From positions 310,001-374,000 of the forward strand of contig CM055607.1 of assembly GCA_029379385.1 (NCBI GenBank): a DNA stretch of 64,000 nucleotides, written 5' to 3'. Shown here piece after piece: positions 35,433-47,548 of this stretch. Every line of letters starts with the position of its first letter. The stretch's first letter is position 1. Source of the DNA: Quillaja saponaria. Taxonomy: Eukaryota > Streptophyta > Magnoliopsida > Fabales > Quillajaceae. The notes beneath the pieces are model-generated. The model was not told where the DNA came from. It made no database searches and saw nothing but the letters and a program-made list of their open reading frames with translations. Position numbers and translations under genes: made by a program.

Positions 35433-36420
35433 TTAACTATTTAAGCCAATAAATGACACATCTCACCCTGCATTCATTGGAATCAACCTCGACTTCCAAG
35501 AAACCTTAATTATAATCTACGTTTTGCTTCGGCTGTTTCTTTCCATCCAATACGTATAATATAATACTCTATTATTTTTAGGTATGATCTGCTTTAAAAT
35601 TTTATAACTAAGTTAAATTCTAATTATTGGAGGGTCACATATAAAAATATATTTAGACTAGTTTATTTGAACTTTATCTCATGATGACTCAATTTAATTA
35701 ATTGAGTACCAATGATGTGAGTTTAGTTTCAATTAGAATAGCTAAGAAGAGAGAAAATGAAATGTTGAATTAAACTCATGTGATTCACAAAAATTTGATT
35801 TTTTCTTAATTAATAAACTCATGTGATTACAGGTACCTTCCTCCTTACACGTCTTTCTTGCTGGTCAAGGATGGCGGAGAGAAAAATCCAAGGAGGCTGT
35901 GTGGAAGTGGAAGGACTAAAAAGAGATCAAGTGGAAAAGTTGTGGAAAATCTAATATTCTCACAACTCTCTTATTTGGTCATCTTCATCATCCTCATTTG
36001 CATCACTGAGAGAAACAAGTTGAAGGAAGATCCTCTCAACTTCAACGTCCTCAATATTGTGCTTGAAGTCATCAGGTACGCAAGTAGTTAACATTAGTTT
36101 CCATTAAAACAACATAGTCAGGCCCAGGCCCAAGGTCATACAATAGGCCCACCTAAAGAAATAACTCAATGGGTCAACAGGCTATTGAATATTGATGGTG
36201 CATAAAATTTTGTTGTTGCAGTGCTTATGGAAATGTTGGATTTACGACAGGCTACGGCTGTAAACGACAGCTTCATCCTGATGCCAATTGCCAGGACAAG
36301 TGGATTGGTTTTTCGGGGAAATGGAGTGATGAGGGGAAGATAATTCTTATTGTGGTCATGTTTTTTGGAAGACTTAAGAAATTCACCATGGATGGAGGCA
36401 GAGCATGGAAGCTCCTTTAA
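34174..36420 (+). CDS. HKT1: HKT1-type sodium transporter (class I), second intact copy
   Basis: A class I HKT sodium transporter, diverged from the 23601 gene. Exons 34174-35375, 35833-36075 and 36222-36420; 547 aa, 54 residues shorter than its neighbour mainly in the M2-M3 cytosolic loop. The pore loops are [12 protein letters not shown] (filter Ser95), [27 protein letters not shown] and [12 protein letters not shown], giving S-G-G-G. The exon 2/3 linker is basic ([17 protein letters not shown]). The intron 1 donor is the weak GTTAGT, followed after five bases by a 46-bp (TC)n run. Read-through would append a short Ser-Leu tail. No galacturonokinase relic accompanies it, so it predates the 7-kb segmental duplication or arose separately. 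Confidence 0.95.
35381..35426. repeat. (TC)23 microsatellite at intron 1 donor
   Basis: 46 bp of pure TC beginning five bases into intron 1 of the second HKT, directly after GTTAG. Confidence 0.95.
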
Positions 36421-37461
36421 CTTTCTTATTATTATATACCACACTTAATTAATTTCTATGTTATCAGTATGTATATATATATCTAATTAGTGTTTGTCAT
36501 TTCATTTGGGATAGATGAGTTGGAGAGGAAGTGTAAATATTCATCTGGAAAATGCATGTATAATTCAAGCAATTGGAACTTGGATTTTTTGTTGTTTTTT
36601 GTTACAATGTCATAATTTATGATCTCATGATCATAATAAGTCATGAGAGCATAAATTGTCGTAGGCTATGAATGCAAATTAAAGCCTATGATTCTCAAAA
36701 GATATTTTGCTACCAACTTGCATCCTTCCCTTTGAAAATTTTGTAAGGATAAAGATAGGTAGGCAACATAATTGAACAAGTTTAGTTACTTGTCCATATC
36801 ACCAATTTGCAAGAAAATGATACCTTTGTCCTCTAAGACTAAGTATATACAAATAAAAATCCTTTTAGCTCAGCCTCAAATTACATTTTCAAATGGTAAC
36901 TTGAACATCAAAGTACTAGATCAGTCCAGCTAGCTAGCTAAGAAGACATGTGGTGATAGCTTAAAGTAGGAATTAACTGTTAAAAAAATTGAGAAATTCT
37001 TATTTATAATACTACTAGAGCTATTTTTGGCTCATTCTCTAAACAATAGCAATAGTAAGGCCTTTCTGTTCACGAGATTCATGAACAACACAAGAGGGTA
37101 TATATGCTTCAGTTTTCTTAACTCTAATGCAGCTAATTTTTATGAGATGCTAGCGTGAGAAAAATAAAAGAAACATTGTAAAATTAAATAAAAATAAAAC
37201 AGTCACGAGTCACTACAAAACAAATTCAACCTCACTCTTGTCTTTCTTCTACCTAGAGTAGACTCCTAGCTACTCTGCATACTTTCGTCTAAATCCCACT
37301 AATTAATATTTTTTCACTATCTTTCTCTCTCTATATCCCCTCCTCCCCCTATGAATCAGAGCCTTTAAGCAAAACCAAGCTTCCTCTACTTCTAACTAGC
37401 TTATAGCACTCTATATTACTCTCTCACTTCTAGTTCTAAGTTTCTTTGCTTTCTTCAAAAA
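36421..37461. other. Intergenic region between HKT and phospholipase A2
   Basis: HKT 3' flank and phospholipase 5' flank. The last 150 bp are CT-rich, typical of a plant leader. No additional gene was seen. Confidence 0.6.
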
Positions 37462-38923
37462 ATGGTTTCATTGAAGTTTGCTCTGCTTCTCCTCTGTTCT
37501 TTTACCTTTGTCCTCAACTTGTTGCCTATTTCAGTCAGTGCCCTCAATATTGGCGTTCAAGCCACTGGTGCCTCTGTTGCTCTGGTTTGTCAATTGCTTG
37601 CTTTATAATAACGAATTATTATTAGTGTATAACATATTGTAAAAAGGAAAGAAAAAACTTTATTTAATTCTCTATTTCCTTCTCTGTTTATTTGTTAATT
37701 TATCTATCTTTCTATCTGCAGAGTAAAGATTGCAGCAGAAAATGTGAGTCTGACTTCTGTTCAGGTACTTTATTTATCAATTATTTAAGCCACTTTCCTT
37801 TTCAAGTTTGAGTATTTTCATATTTTGATTTGTAATTAAATTTGGATGATAATTTTTGGAATGACAGTGCCTCCATTTTTAAGATATGGCAAGTATTGTG
37901 GGCTCTTGTATAGTGGGTGTCCAGGGGAGAGACCTTGTGATGGCCTTGATGCTTGTTGTATGAAGCACGATGCATGTGTACAAGCCAAAAACAGTAAGTT
38001 CTGTTCTACCGCTCAATACTTTTATTTATCTCTTTAACTAATTTAGTTTTGTTGCTTACCATACACAATGCTGAAAATTGGAAATCAAGGAATAAGGGAT
38101 CTATTAATTCTCAAATGTTTAATTGTGGCTAGGGAGTGTATATTTGTTACTTACAAGAGGTAATTCTGTCTTTTTATAGAGATACCATAATAATTGTTCA
38201 CTTGATTTTAAATTATGTAAAATTGTATAGTCGATGGACCTTTTTTTTTTTTTTTTTGGCATACTCATTGCTTGTTCCATAAAAAATATTTGTTATAATA
38301 AAATAGTAATAGTTATGTCGGGAGGGTGCACTCAGAACAAAAATCCAAATGTCTATTAGTTGTGTCGGTGGTTTGATAAGAAAAGCAGCCAAAACAACCC
38401 TTATCAAGGATAAAAATGGTGGTTGGGGGTTAATTAATTGTTGTTTTATCTACTGTTGCATGTGAATGCCTGATCTTGATCACTGTATGCATGGATCTGA
38501 TCAGGGGTACATGTATAAAACTTATTAGTTATGGTAGTAGTAATATTATGCCTATGCACTGGCGTCGGTGGTTTGATAAGAAAAGCAGCCAAAACAACCC
38601 TTATCAAGAATAAAAATGGTAGATATAGTACTGTTGCATGTGAGTGCCTGATCTTTCTTACTGTATGCATGGATCTGATCAGGGGGACATGTATAAAACT
38701 TATTAGTAGGTAGTGGTAATATCATGCCTACGCGGCTATGCATGCAGATGACTATATAAGCCAAGAGTGCAGCCAAAACTTCATCAACTGTATGAATAAT
38801 TTCAGAAACTCGAAAGCTCCTACATTCAAGGGGAACAAGTGCCAAGCTGATGAAGTTATTCAAGTTATCTCTGCTGTCATGGAAGCTGCTTTGCTGGCTG
38901 GAAGGGTTCTTCACAAGCCTTAG
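37462..38923 (+). CDS. PLA2-ALPHA: Secretory phospholipase A2 (alpha type)
   Basis: A small secreted enzyme releasing fatty acid from the sn-2 position of phospholipids; calcium dependent. Exons 37462-37584, 37722-37764, 37868-37993 and 38748-38923; 155 aa. A signal peptide spans about residues 1-27 (MVSLKFALLLLCSF, hydrophobic to SVSA). The calcium loop is YGKYCGLLYSGCPG and the catalytic motif is DACCMKHDACV with His89-Asp90. Twelve cysteines are present, as in plant sPLA2. The C-terminus is LHKP with no KDEL-type signal. The alpha versus beta assignment is inferred. Intron 3 (37994-38747) carries a two-copy 0.2-kb tandem repeat. Confidence 0.93.
38364..38733. repeat. Two-copy tandem repeat in phospholipase A2 intron 3
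   Basis: Unit 1 is 38364-38563 and unit 2 is 38564-38733. Both begin GTCGGTGGTTTGATAAGAAA and contain TGTATGCATGGATCTGATCA. Unit 2 lacks about 30 bp present in unit 1. The second unit ends about 15 bp before exon 4. Confidence 0.9.
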
Positions 38924-39512
38924 AGGCTCAGTCACATTTTCTTTCTCTAGAAAAAATACAGAATTATGAGTTTTACATTGTTCTTTATTTGTTATTAATT
39001 CATCATTCACCAATCAAAGTTATGAAACCCTCTGTTTCATTGATTCATTTCTTTTCCAATTTTTCTCTTCTTTATTTGGTTGAAACTACAAATGTCAGTT
39101 TTGTTAAAAGCCATCTAAATCTAAAAAATGTTAACCAATCTTTTACACAGACACAACATTACGAGAACAGAATAAAACTTCTATATTCATTCCTGTTTTC
39201 AGATAATTGCGTAAGGATTCAACAAAATCTTAAAAAGTTACATGCACTCGAGCAATGGAAATAACATCTGCCCCTAGCTAAGATCATAAGTAAAAGCATG
39301 TTAGTCTTGATGCATCAGGAGACTGATGAAGATAGACCACATGGAAAAACCATCCGAGCTCTTCATAACAATGTAAGTTTGTAACAGATAGTTACCAAAG
39401 CAAAAATTGATTTCAGGAGAAAAGATGAAGAAAAGGGAAATGCTTCATATAATCTTGAAACTTAAACGCTCAAGAGAGTAGTGTCTGTCTCTTGCCTGTT
39501 GCTACATTATGT
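38924..39512. other. Intergenic region between convergent PLA2 and OSB genes
   Basis: The 3' flanks of two convergent genes. No extra coding region or RNA gene was recognised. Confidence 0.6.
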
Positions 39513-42500
39513 TCAGATCTTAAAAGGCGGCAATTTTGACATCACCCAGCTTGGTGAATTAGTGAGCCATAGTGCTTCGCCAGTTTCTTTGTGCTTGAAA
39601 TCAGGAGATCTTTTATTTAACTGTTTAAGTAATGGTGAAAGGTAAAATAAACTTGTGGAAAGATAAAACCAGAGGACAGTCAAGAGAGTGAGAAGTACAC
39701 AGTTACCTTCTTAGATCTATTATCCCACCATTTCTCAGGGTTTTCCACCAAGTTCTTCCAGGCCTCATCACCTGCATAAAAATTGAGTACATTTAATTTA
39801 TTTTTATTTTTTGCCATGTAAAAAGATAAGGTCATTTAACTCAACCATGATAAAAGTAATACAACATTCAAAGACACCACAGGGAAATGCTATTTCCATG
39901 CACTGTCATAGTTCTGCGGCTTCTGCCACACGTGGCTAGCACCAAGCACGCAACCAGAAAGAAAACAGCAGCCCCTTGCATAGAAGAAGACATGCAATGC
40001 ATGAAAATCCATGATAACAACTCAAGAATATGTAGGGGAACTGGGATGTTGGAATATATTATTCTCCATTCTTTTGGGGAAAAAAAAATGTGGCCATATG
40101 GTATATGCAGGCATATTTGGATGTCTATGTGAGATGCTTTGTTGCCTAGGGAGGAGACCTATATTTCTTACGAGTTTAGGAGTGAAAGAATGAGAACATG
40201 AGAAGCCTAGAAAGGATCGGCATCATATATCAGAAGAAGACAATGGTATCTAAGATGCTTGCAATTAGAGGGCTTTTTCAAAATCAATCAGCTAGGAATT
40301 CAAAATTCTAATGTGCAATTTAACACCAGATAAGAAAATTTCTCACAAATCTTGATCACCTTCCAATTGTCATGCAGAACATAGGAAACCTGAATACCTA
40401 AATAGCCTATCCCTATGCATAGGATGTCTAAAATGAAATGCAAAGGGACATCCAAGATTCCTCGTAATAATAGGCCATCAAAATGAGAGTATTTCCAGGG
40501 GAAGAGAAATAGCATTCCATCCAGACAGAAGATAATCTAAGCCCTTAGTTACTATGAGCATCTCCTTGCTTCCACAGAAAGCCCAGTAACCCATAGGATT
40601 TACAAGCAAAAGTAATTCGTGTGCATGTTCCATGCATCACTGCTACCATGAGTCAACAATTAGGCCATCAGTCAGCGGGTGGTCCTCTGATTATTGACTA
40701 AGGATTTTATCCACACTCACTTTTATGCTCCTTTGCTTGTTTGGATTTGACATTATAAACATCAAACTCGACTTCTTCAAGTTTTGACAAGACCCATTGT
40801 GGAGCCTTGCTAAGCCAGAGAGCAAGACTGCCATCCTTACTCTTGAAATCAGGGTATTTTGGACTAATCTGCAAAGAAAAAAAAAAAAAAGTTGAACCTA
40901 ATATCAGTCAGATAGAGAAAAATTCACAAGGGAAGTGGGGCAACACATTAATAATCCATTGACCTTATTCTCACGGCAATCCCACCACTGCTTCGGATCA
41001 TCAAGAAGGTCTCTCCAGGAGCTTTGTGTAGAGTCCATTTTTTCCTTTGCACTACCTGTACAAGTAAATTAGCCTAGAAGCGTATGAAAAGCTCGCATAA
41101 CCAGACTATTGCCTCAGATTTTGTCCATACTCACTGTTACACTCCATTGCTTGTTTGGATTTAACAATCTGAACATCAAACTCGATTCCTCCGAGTTTTG
41201 ACAAGACCCATTGTGGAGCCTTGTTAAGCCAGAGGGCAAGACTGCCATCCTTACTCTTGAAATCAGGGTATTTGGGACTTATCTGCAAAGAACAAAAAGG
41301 TAAAAATTGAACCTATTATATCAGTCAGACAGAGATAACTCACAAGGGAAGTGGCAACACTCATTACTAATCCATTGACCTTATTCTCACGGCAATCCCA
41401 CCACTGCTTCGGATCATCAAGAAGGTCTCTCCAGGAACTTAACACAGAGTTCACATTTTTCTTTGCACTAACTAAAAAAGTAAATTAGCATAGAAACATA
41501 TGAAATGCTTACATTACCAACTTGACCAGTTATTAATAATATGAACACGAGATTTCTTGGTGAATACAAACTTACCCTTCCATTCATTCGGTTCAGATCT
41601 GGGTTCAAATTTCATTGACTCTAGTTTCTCTTTGATCCATTTGGGAGTTGAATTATCAATAAAGAGTAACTCGCCATTCTTCTTTCTTTCAAAAGCTGCA
41701 CCTTTTGCTTTGTCCTGCAAGAAAATTGCAGCAAATTTCAGGTAAGGGGCAGTGTAATCAGGCATCACCATTAGAAATACTAAAGAAAAAAAGTGAAGGA
41801 AATGATTGATAGAGAAAATTTGCTAACCTCTGTTGACCGGAGGTCCCACCACTCATCAGGATTAGAGAGAAGATCCTTCCATGCTGGGTCAATGCCAATC
41901 ATGTCATGCTTCGCATCTTTTTCATTCTCGAACAGCATGTCATCCTTTACACTTGTAAGGAGAGCTTTCCTTGATTGGTTGATGTTATGCTTCCCACTTG
42001 CCACTGTACAATGAACACATTACTAGAGCTTTTTAAATTAAAGGATAAACATTACTAAAACTTACCATGGTTTAAATTGGCATGGCAGGTATTCTTCAAG
42101 GTTTTAAAGTTCAGGATAGGTACTAAGGGATACCGAATCAAGCTACACAGTAGACAATCCATAATTATTACAGGCAGTGACATTCTAGCTTGGCGATGCA
42201 GCATTAAAAAGGGGGCCAGATTGAAGTCTTCAAAATATTTCTCAGTTTTGAAAAATTTAAAGATTTTCTTCTGGAGCCAGATTACAATGTCCAGTTGAGT
42301 TTGTGTTCATCAATTATAGACATTACACGCAGGGGCATGTGGAATTTCAGAAAGTTATCTTGCAGATTTTTATAGTATCAGGATTCAGGATGTCAAGTCA
42401 ACATTAGTTATAAGGTATGTCACTAAACATTTTTTTAAAAGCCCTGGATCTCTTCAAGTTTCAATCCTCAGCTTATTTTATTAATTGCTTTTCACGTTTG

Positions 42501-44417
42501 AGACTCCTACTTTTGGTAGAAAAAGAATCATCAAAATCCAGGTCCTGGAGAGAAGAAAAATCATTTGACTACCTATGGCACATTGGCACTTACCTTAACA
42601 ATAAGGATGCGGTGAGAATTAAAGTATCAAAACCCTTTATGGATCAACTAGAAGAAAATTAATATGGAATGAACCATGGATCTTAGTTAATACACTCACA
42701 AATGGTGCCACATTCAGTCTAAGCTTTACAATAGCTACCTACTTACTACTTGAATGCATGATGGTATCCATAAATTCACTTATGCATTAAATTTATTAAC
42801 AAAAACAATTTATATTAAATCACACAGATGGATTACCAGAAGAACTTAAGCTTTCTTCTTGTTGGTGAGGCGCAGATCTTTTCTGTAGTTCAGAATATCC
42901 TTGGACAAAGTTGAGGCTCCTCACCAGAACCTAAAATGATCAACCAGGGAATAAGATTCATACTGTGTCAACTTAATAACTGTTCACACAAATGAAACAA
43001 CAAAGTGTGACTAGACGAGAGAGAAACATGCGAGAAGAAGGTAACATTTTGGCCAGGCTCACAGGGAAAAGAAACAAAGAAAAGAGAATAGCACTCCAGT
43101 ATTAAAATGATATGAGCTACTACTGATGCAGTAAAAGCTACAGAATCATATGCTACTACAGAAAACTCACTGAAATTTTTTAATATAATTTACGTAGTAC
43201 ACCTTATGTTATGTTCATTTGAAATAGAATCCAGATAGCGTCCAAATTAATTGAGGATGTAACAGTATAATGATGTCAGAAATACTGAGCTATTCATGAG
43301 GTGAGAATAAAAAATAAAAAAAGCTTCCGTGAACAGCAAGTAGGAACTAATAATTTCCAACTCCAATAAAGTCACAGAAATTTCAGATACATCATTTAGC
43401 AAGATCCTTCTCTACATGAAAAATATAAAGAAATAATTCAGTTTGAACTGGAACTTGTTCTTTTTCACATTTTAACATGTTATTACAGGATGCAGTCAAA
43501 TCAGTTTCGAGATACAAAGATAACTCAATCACAGTCAAATAAGGTGGATATTGACATTCTCCTCAAAGGTCCAACTAGAATTTACCTGTAGATTATCTTG
43601 ACCTTTATTTGCATCTAAATAAGGTGGATCTGCACTGAGTTGTCCATCTATATGTATGCAATCGTTTTCTTTCAGATGGCATGCAGCAATATGAGCCAAA
43701 TCACCCTCAAATATTATTGGAATCCTAATATATGTGAAAATGGAGGAGAGAACATGATTATTTTAGTACGAAAACTAAAGCAACATAAATTGCGCTCATC
43801 ATACCATAAATATAATTTTTTTTTTTTCTAAACTTCCATGACTTAACAAATGTAAATCAAGAAGATAACTAAGGCATTCCAAATATGGCGGGAGGGGGAA
43901 ATCAGTTATGCAGCTGTATCAGAAAACATCTATTTTCAGTTGGTGTAGCTCAAATAAAATGTAAGTGTAAACACCATTATTAAAATAATAAAAAAAATAA
44001 ACAAAAAACTTTTGAATGCAAAAACCCAACAGTGTGAAACCCAAAAGAGCAACAGGGTACATACAAAAGACTGTGAGAACCAGAATATTGTTCCCGGCAG
44101 ATAATGGTGCCAGCCCAACTGTTTCCACTAAGTGAAGTTTGGAAGTGAATCGGCTTACGGATGTGACCAATGAGGTTGACGGAATTGGCAACCTTGGGCT
44201 GAAAAGGAATCTCCTTTGGCCTCTCGATGTCATCAACATCATTGGGTGATGGTGGTGGTGGTGAAGTCCGTAATGGCTTGAACTTCCGTCTGGCAGTGGT
44301 GGCGTTGGTAGCAGTAGAGTAAGATTGAAGAATAAAGGTTGTGGGATGTAAAAGAAGCCGTTTTCTTGAAGTTGGGTAAGAAGCAGAATGTACAAGTGCT
44401 CGGCATAGTGAATTCAT
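39513..44417 (-). CDS. OSB: Organellar single-stranded DNA-binding protein (OSB family)
   Basis: Plant OSB proteins bind single-stranded DNA in mitochondria or plastids and restrain ectopic recombination of organelle genomes. Eleven exons, minus strand: 44065-44417, 43586-43724, 42837-42930, 41828-42003, 41576-41714, 41380-41471, 41135-41282, 40964-41055, 40721-40868, 39707-39771, 39513-39620. All joins keep frame; 517 aa. The N-terminus is Ser/Thr/Arg-rich, consistent with a transit peptide. An SSB-like OB fold follows (NSVNLIGHIRKPIHFQTSLS to VLVRSLNFVQ, about 75-195). There are then four C-terminal PDF-type units, each encoded by an exon pair: W-x-DLL-DP-WWD-R followed by PDFK...LWL...PxWVLSKL. 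Exon pairs 6-7 and 8-9 are near copies. Which OSB paralogue this is, and which organelle it serves, cannot be settled here. Confidence 0.94.
40715..41530. repeat. Intragenic tandem duplication of an OSB exon pair
   Basis: Two direct copies of about 415 bp: about 40715-41116 (exons 9 and 8) and about 41130-41530 (exons 7 and 6). Offsets between equivalent exon borders are 414-416 bp. Similarity extends through the intron between the paired exons and into the flanking intron (AAGTAAATTAGC...AGAA). Exon 6/8 share the 69 bases encoding SSWRDLLDDPKQWWDCRENK. Confidence 0.93.
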
Positions 44418-44677
44418 TTCACGAACAAATCAAACCCACCTGGAAATTCCTTTAACTGGGAACCCTAGAAAATATGCCCGTCTCTGTAGTTCTTGTCTAT
44501 GCAAACCCGCCTAGAAGAATGAACATGCTCTCTCTCTTCACTTCTTCAGTCTTCACCGTAGGGTTGGGACTTGGGACTGAGTCTCCTACAGCTTCCTGTC
44601 CTCCTTGAAGGCAAGTGTACCCTAATCCCACAAACGAACACCTTTCTTTTTCTTTTCCTTTTTTCAATAATAATAAG
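44418..44677. promoter_or_regulatory. Upstream region of OSB
   Basis: The 5' flank and probable leader of OSB on the minus strand, ending at the foldback element. No defined box is claimed. Confidence 0.4.
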
Positions 44678-45417
44678 AAGTTTTTTCTAACGGGGTCCTC
44701 AGCATTAATTATTTATTATTTTTCTTAATTTTTTTACATATTTATGTACATGTTTATAAAATTTATAATAATTTTTTATTTAGATAAGTTTATCCCTTCA
44801 ACAATTTTATCTCTTCTCTCTCCAAAATTTTAATTAAAAAAAGAAAGATTACTCTTTACTATTCTTGTACTCGGCCATATAATTGAAAACTGGAATGAAA
44901 AATTATTGTTGCAACTAAAATAAAGATCAGTTTTTTATTTTCCTTGCTAATTAAAGATATCAGCTGATTTGTAATAGGAACTAGTGTAATGCCTTAGTTT
45001 TATAATTTGCTCATTATTATTTGAGAAAATTGTATTATCAAAATTGTATAATTTATTTTAATTTATAATAAATTAAAAATATTAACTAATGGGAGAGTTG
45101 TAAAAAAAGGTAAAGGATTATTTTTTTAAAAGTTATTTTCTTCTGTAATTATAATTTTGGAGGAACTTTAAAGATAATAAATACAGACATGTACATATTC
45201 ATAGAATAAAATTTTAAAAAATTGGGAAAGTACAGGAAAGTGAAAAGTCAATTTTTTTGTTTCTTTTCTATGTTAAAATTTTAAAAAGAAATGAGAGTAA
45301 AATTGTTGGAGGGTAAATTTGTCTACATTAAAAATTATTGAAAGTTGTGTAGTCGTAGATTAATTAATACAAAAATAATTAATTAGTGTCCATAAAGATA
45401 CTCGTTAGAAAAAATTT
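44678..45417. mobile_element. Foldback/MITE-like element with 8-bp target duplication
   Basis: 740 bp with long imperfect terminal inverted repeats of about 150 bp. The left end AAGTTTTTTCTAACG pairs with the right end CGTTAGAAAAAATTT; further in, CTTCAACAATTTTATCTC pairs with GAGTAAAATTGTTGGAG. It is flanked by ATAATAAG at 44670-44677 and 45418-45425. An 8-bp (possibly imperfect 9-bp) duplication suggests a hAT or Mutator-type non-autonomous element. It has no coding capacity. It sits between the divergent OSB and NPP genes. Confidence 0.8.
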
Positions 45418-46078
45418 ATAATAAGAGTTCGGAAGATTATATTATTTTTATTATTATTATTTTAATATAGAGAAAAAGGAAAAAGATTTATAATAGGTGG
45501 ATTTATAAAATTTTGTTGGGGCAAATATTTTTTTATAAATAAATATATAGAAACTCATGTGAATGAAGGAGCAAACATATGATTTTTTTAACTAGTTCTT
45601 AAATAATATTTAATAAATGTAGGCTTTAAAATTTAAAATATTTTAAAAATAAAAAATTATTTATTATAATTAATAATACAAAAATTGTATATTTATAAAT
45701 TATATATATATATATATATATATTAAATGAAAATTAGAAAATCCAAAGTAATAAAAGAGCGTAGATGTTGAGAGTTCACCAATACATGAATGACACGGGG
45801 GTAGAAAATTCCCTTCTCCTCAAGTCGCATCTCCCATTCTCCACTGGCGTCCTTGCAGTTTTTCAGAGAGAGAAAGAAGGCAACCTTGTAGACAGAGAAA
45901 GAGGGCTTGGAGTAAGATCGAAGATTTAGGTTGGGTTGAAGGAGCTGTTTGTTGGACAGTTGCCTTCAAAGACGACTTTGTTTTTAAGATTAGTGGACTG
46001 ATTGATTTGGAAGGAAGATAATAGAGAGCTGCTCAAAGAAGAAGAAGAAGAAGAACAAAGGAGAACCAATTTTCCCAA
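45418..46078. other. Upstream region of the phosphodiesterase gene
   Basis: AT-rich, with (TA)n at about 45705-45724 and a block at 45583-45700 similar to 33540-33670. From 45770 on, composition shifts to GA-rich sequence consistent with a transcribed leader. Confidence 0.5.
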
Positions 46079-47548
46079 ATGGGTTCTGATTCTTTGTCCA
46101 TCTTATCTCCGGCGAAGCCTACTCCGCTATCAACCCAAGAAGAAGAAGACCCACCTAACACAGCTCTACTCTCCTTCAACACTGACTCTTCCTCTCCAAC
46201 CTCTTCTCACAAAGCCTCCAATACTATTCTCTTCATCTCCCTCCTCCTCATCACATGTATAGCGCTCTCCGCTGCTGTCGCATTTGCCTTCCTTTTCTTC
46301 TCTTCCTCATCAACTACAAAGCAAGCCTCCTCTTACCTCGATTCTGAAGCCCGTCCTCTTCAAAAACTCAATCGGCCTGTGGTTCTGTTGATTTCCTCAG
46401 ATGGGTTTCGATTTGGGTACCAATTCAAGACGGAAACCCCAAACATTGGCCGTTTGATTGCTAATGGAACCGAGGCGGAGAGGGGACTAATTCCTGTATT
46501 CCCAACTCTAACTTTCCCCAATCATTACTCCATTGTTACTGGCCTTTATCCTGCTTACCATGGTATAATCAATAACCATTTTCTCGATCCACAAACAGGT
46601 GAGGCATTCACTATGAAGAGCCACGAGCCCAAGTGGTGGCTAGGCGAGCCCTTGTGGGAAACCGTTTTCAACAGTGGGTTGAAGGCTGCCACATATTTCT
46701 GGCCTGGTTCTGAGGTGAATAAAGGTTCATGGACTTGCCCTGTAGGTTTATGTTGGAATTATAATGGTTCTGTTCCATTTGTGGAAAGGGTAGATACTAT
46801 TTTGCAGTTTTTTGATCTGCCTAGTAATGAAATACCTTCCTTTATGACTTTGTACTTTGAGGACCCTGATCATCAAGGTCACAAGGTTGGAGCTGATGAT
46901 CCAGAGATTACTGAAGCGGTTGCTAGAATTGATAGTTTGATTGGTAGGTTGATCAAAGGTTTAGAAAAAAGAGGAGTTTTTGAGGATGTGACTCTTATTA
47001 TGGTAGGTGATCATGGGATGGTTGGTACATGTGATAAAAAGCTAATTTTTCTTGATGATCTCGCTCCTTGGATTCAAATTCCTGAGAATTGGGTCCAGTC
47101 ATATAGTCCACTGCTTGCAATTCGTCCACCTCCTGGTTTTGCGCCCTCAGATGTTGTGACTAAGATGAATGAAGGATTAAACTCGGGAAAAGTTGAGAAT
47201 GGGAAGAATTTGAGAGTGTATCTTAAGGAGGAGCTGCCTAGTCGGCTCCATTATGCAGCAAGTGATCGAATTCCACCAATAATTGGTTTGATTGAAGAGG
47301 GATTTAAAGTCGAGCAGAAGAGAACAAAGCGCAATGAATGTGGGGGAGCACATGGTTATGACAATGCAATTTTCTCCATGAGGACCATCTTCATTGGACA
47401 TGGTCCTCAATTTGCAAGGGGGAGGAAGGTTCCATCTTTTGAGAATGTTCAGATATACAATTTGGTTACTTCAATTCTCAAGATAAATGGTGCCCCCAAT
47501 AATGGGTCTGCGGCATTTTCTAAATCCGTTCTTTTGCCCAGTGCCTAA
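46079..47548 (+). CDS. NPP: Nucleotide pyrophosphatase/phosphodiesterase (ENPP-like)
   Basis: Alkaline-phosphatase superfamily enzyme expected to hydrolyse nucleotide pyrophosphate or phosphodiester bonds (ATP, nucleotide sugars) in the secretory system or plastid-targeted via the Golgi. Single exon, 489 aa, ATG at 46079. A cytosolic N-terminus is followed by one membrane anchor at about 49-75 (ILFISLLLITCIALSAAVAF), so it is a type II protein. Two-zinc active site: Asp108 (LLISSDGF), nucleophile Thr145 (TLTFPNHYS), Asp264/His268 (EDPDHQGH), Asp311/His312 (VGDHGMVG) and His425 (CGGAHGYDN), all intact. Potential N-glycosylation sites are present (NGT, NGS). The exact substrate cannot be read from sequence. 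Confidence 0.94.
   Translation: MGSDSLSILSPAKPTPLSTQEEEDPPNTALLSFNTDSSSPTSSHKASNTILFISLLLITCIALSAAVAFAFLFFSSSSTTKQASSYLDSEARPLQKLNRPVVLLISSDGFRFGYQFKTETPNIGRLIANGTEAERGLIPVFPTLTFPNHYSIVTGLYPAYHGIINNHFLDPQTGEAFTMKSHEPKWWLGEPLWETVFNSGLKAATYFWPGSEVNKGSWTCPVGLCWNYNGSVPFVERVDTILQFFDLPSNEIPSFMTLYFEDPDHQGHKVGADDPEITEAVARIDSLIGRLIKGLEKRGVFEDVTLIMVGDHGMVGTCDKKLIFLDDLAPWIQIPENWVQSYSPLLAIRPPPGFAPSDVVTKMNEGLNSGKVENGKNLRVYLKEELPSRLHYAASDRIPPIIGLIEEGFKVEQKRTKRNECGGAHGYDNAIFSMRTIFIGHGPQFARGRKVPSFENVQIYNLVTSILKINGAPNNGSAAFSKSVLLPSA

Noticed and set aside
43919..44395. 158-codon frame overlapping OSB exon 1
   Set aside because: A different frame of the same exon, with a poly-His stretch from the proline-rich segment; no conserved domain.
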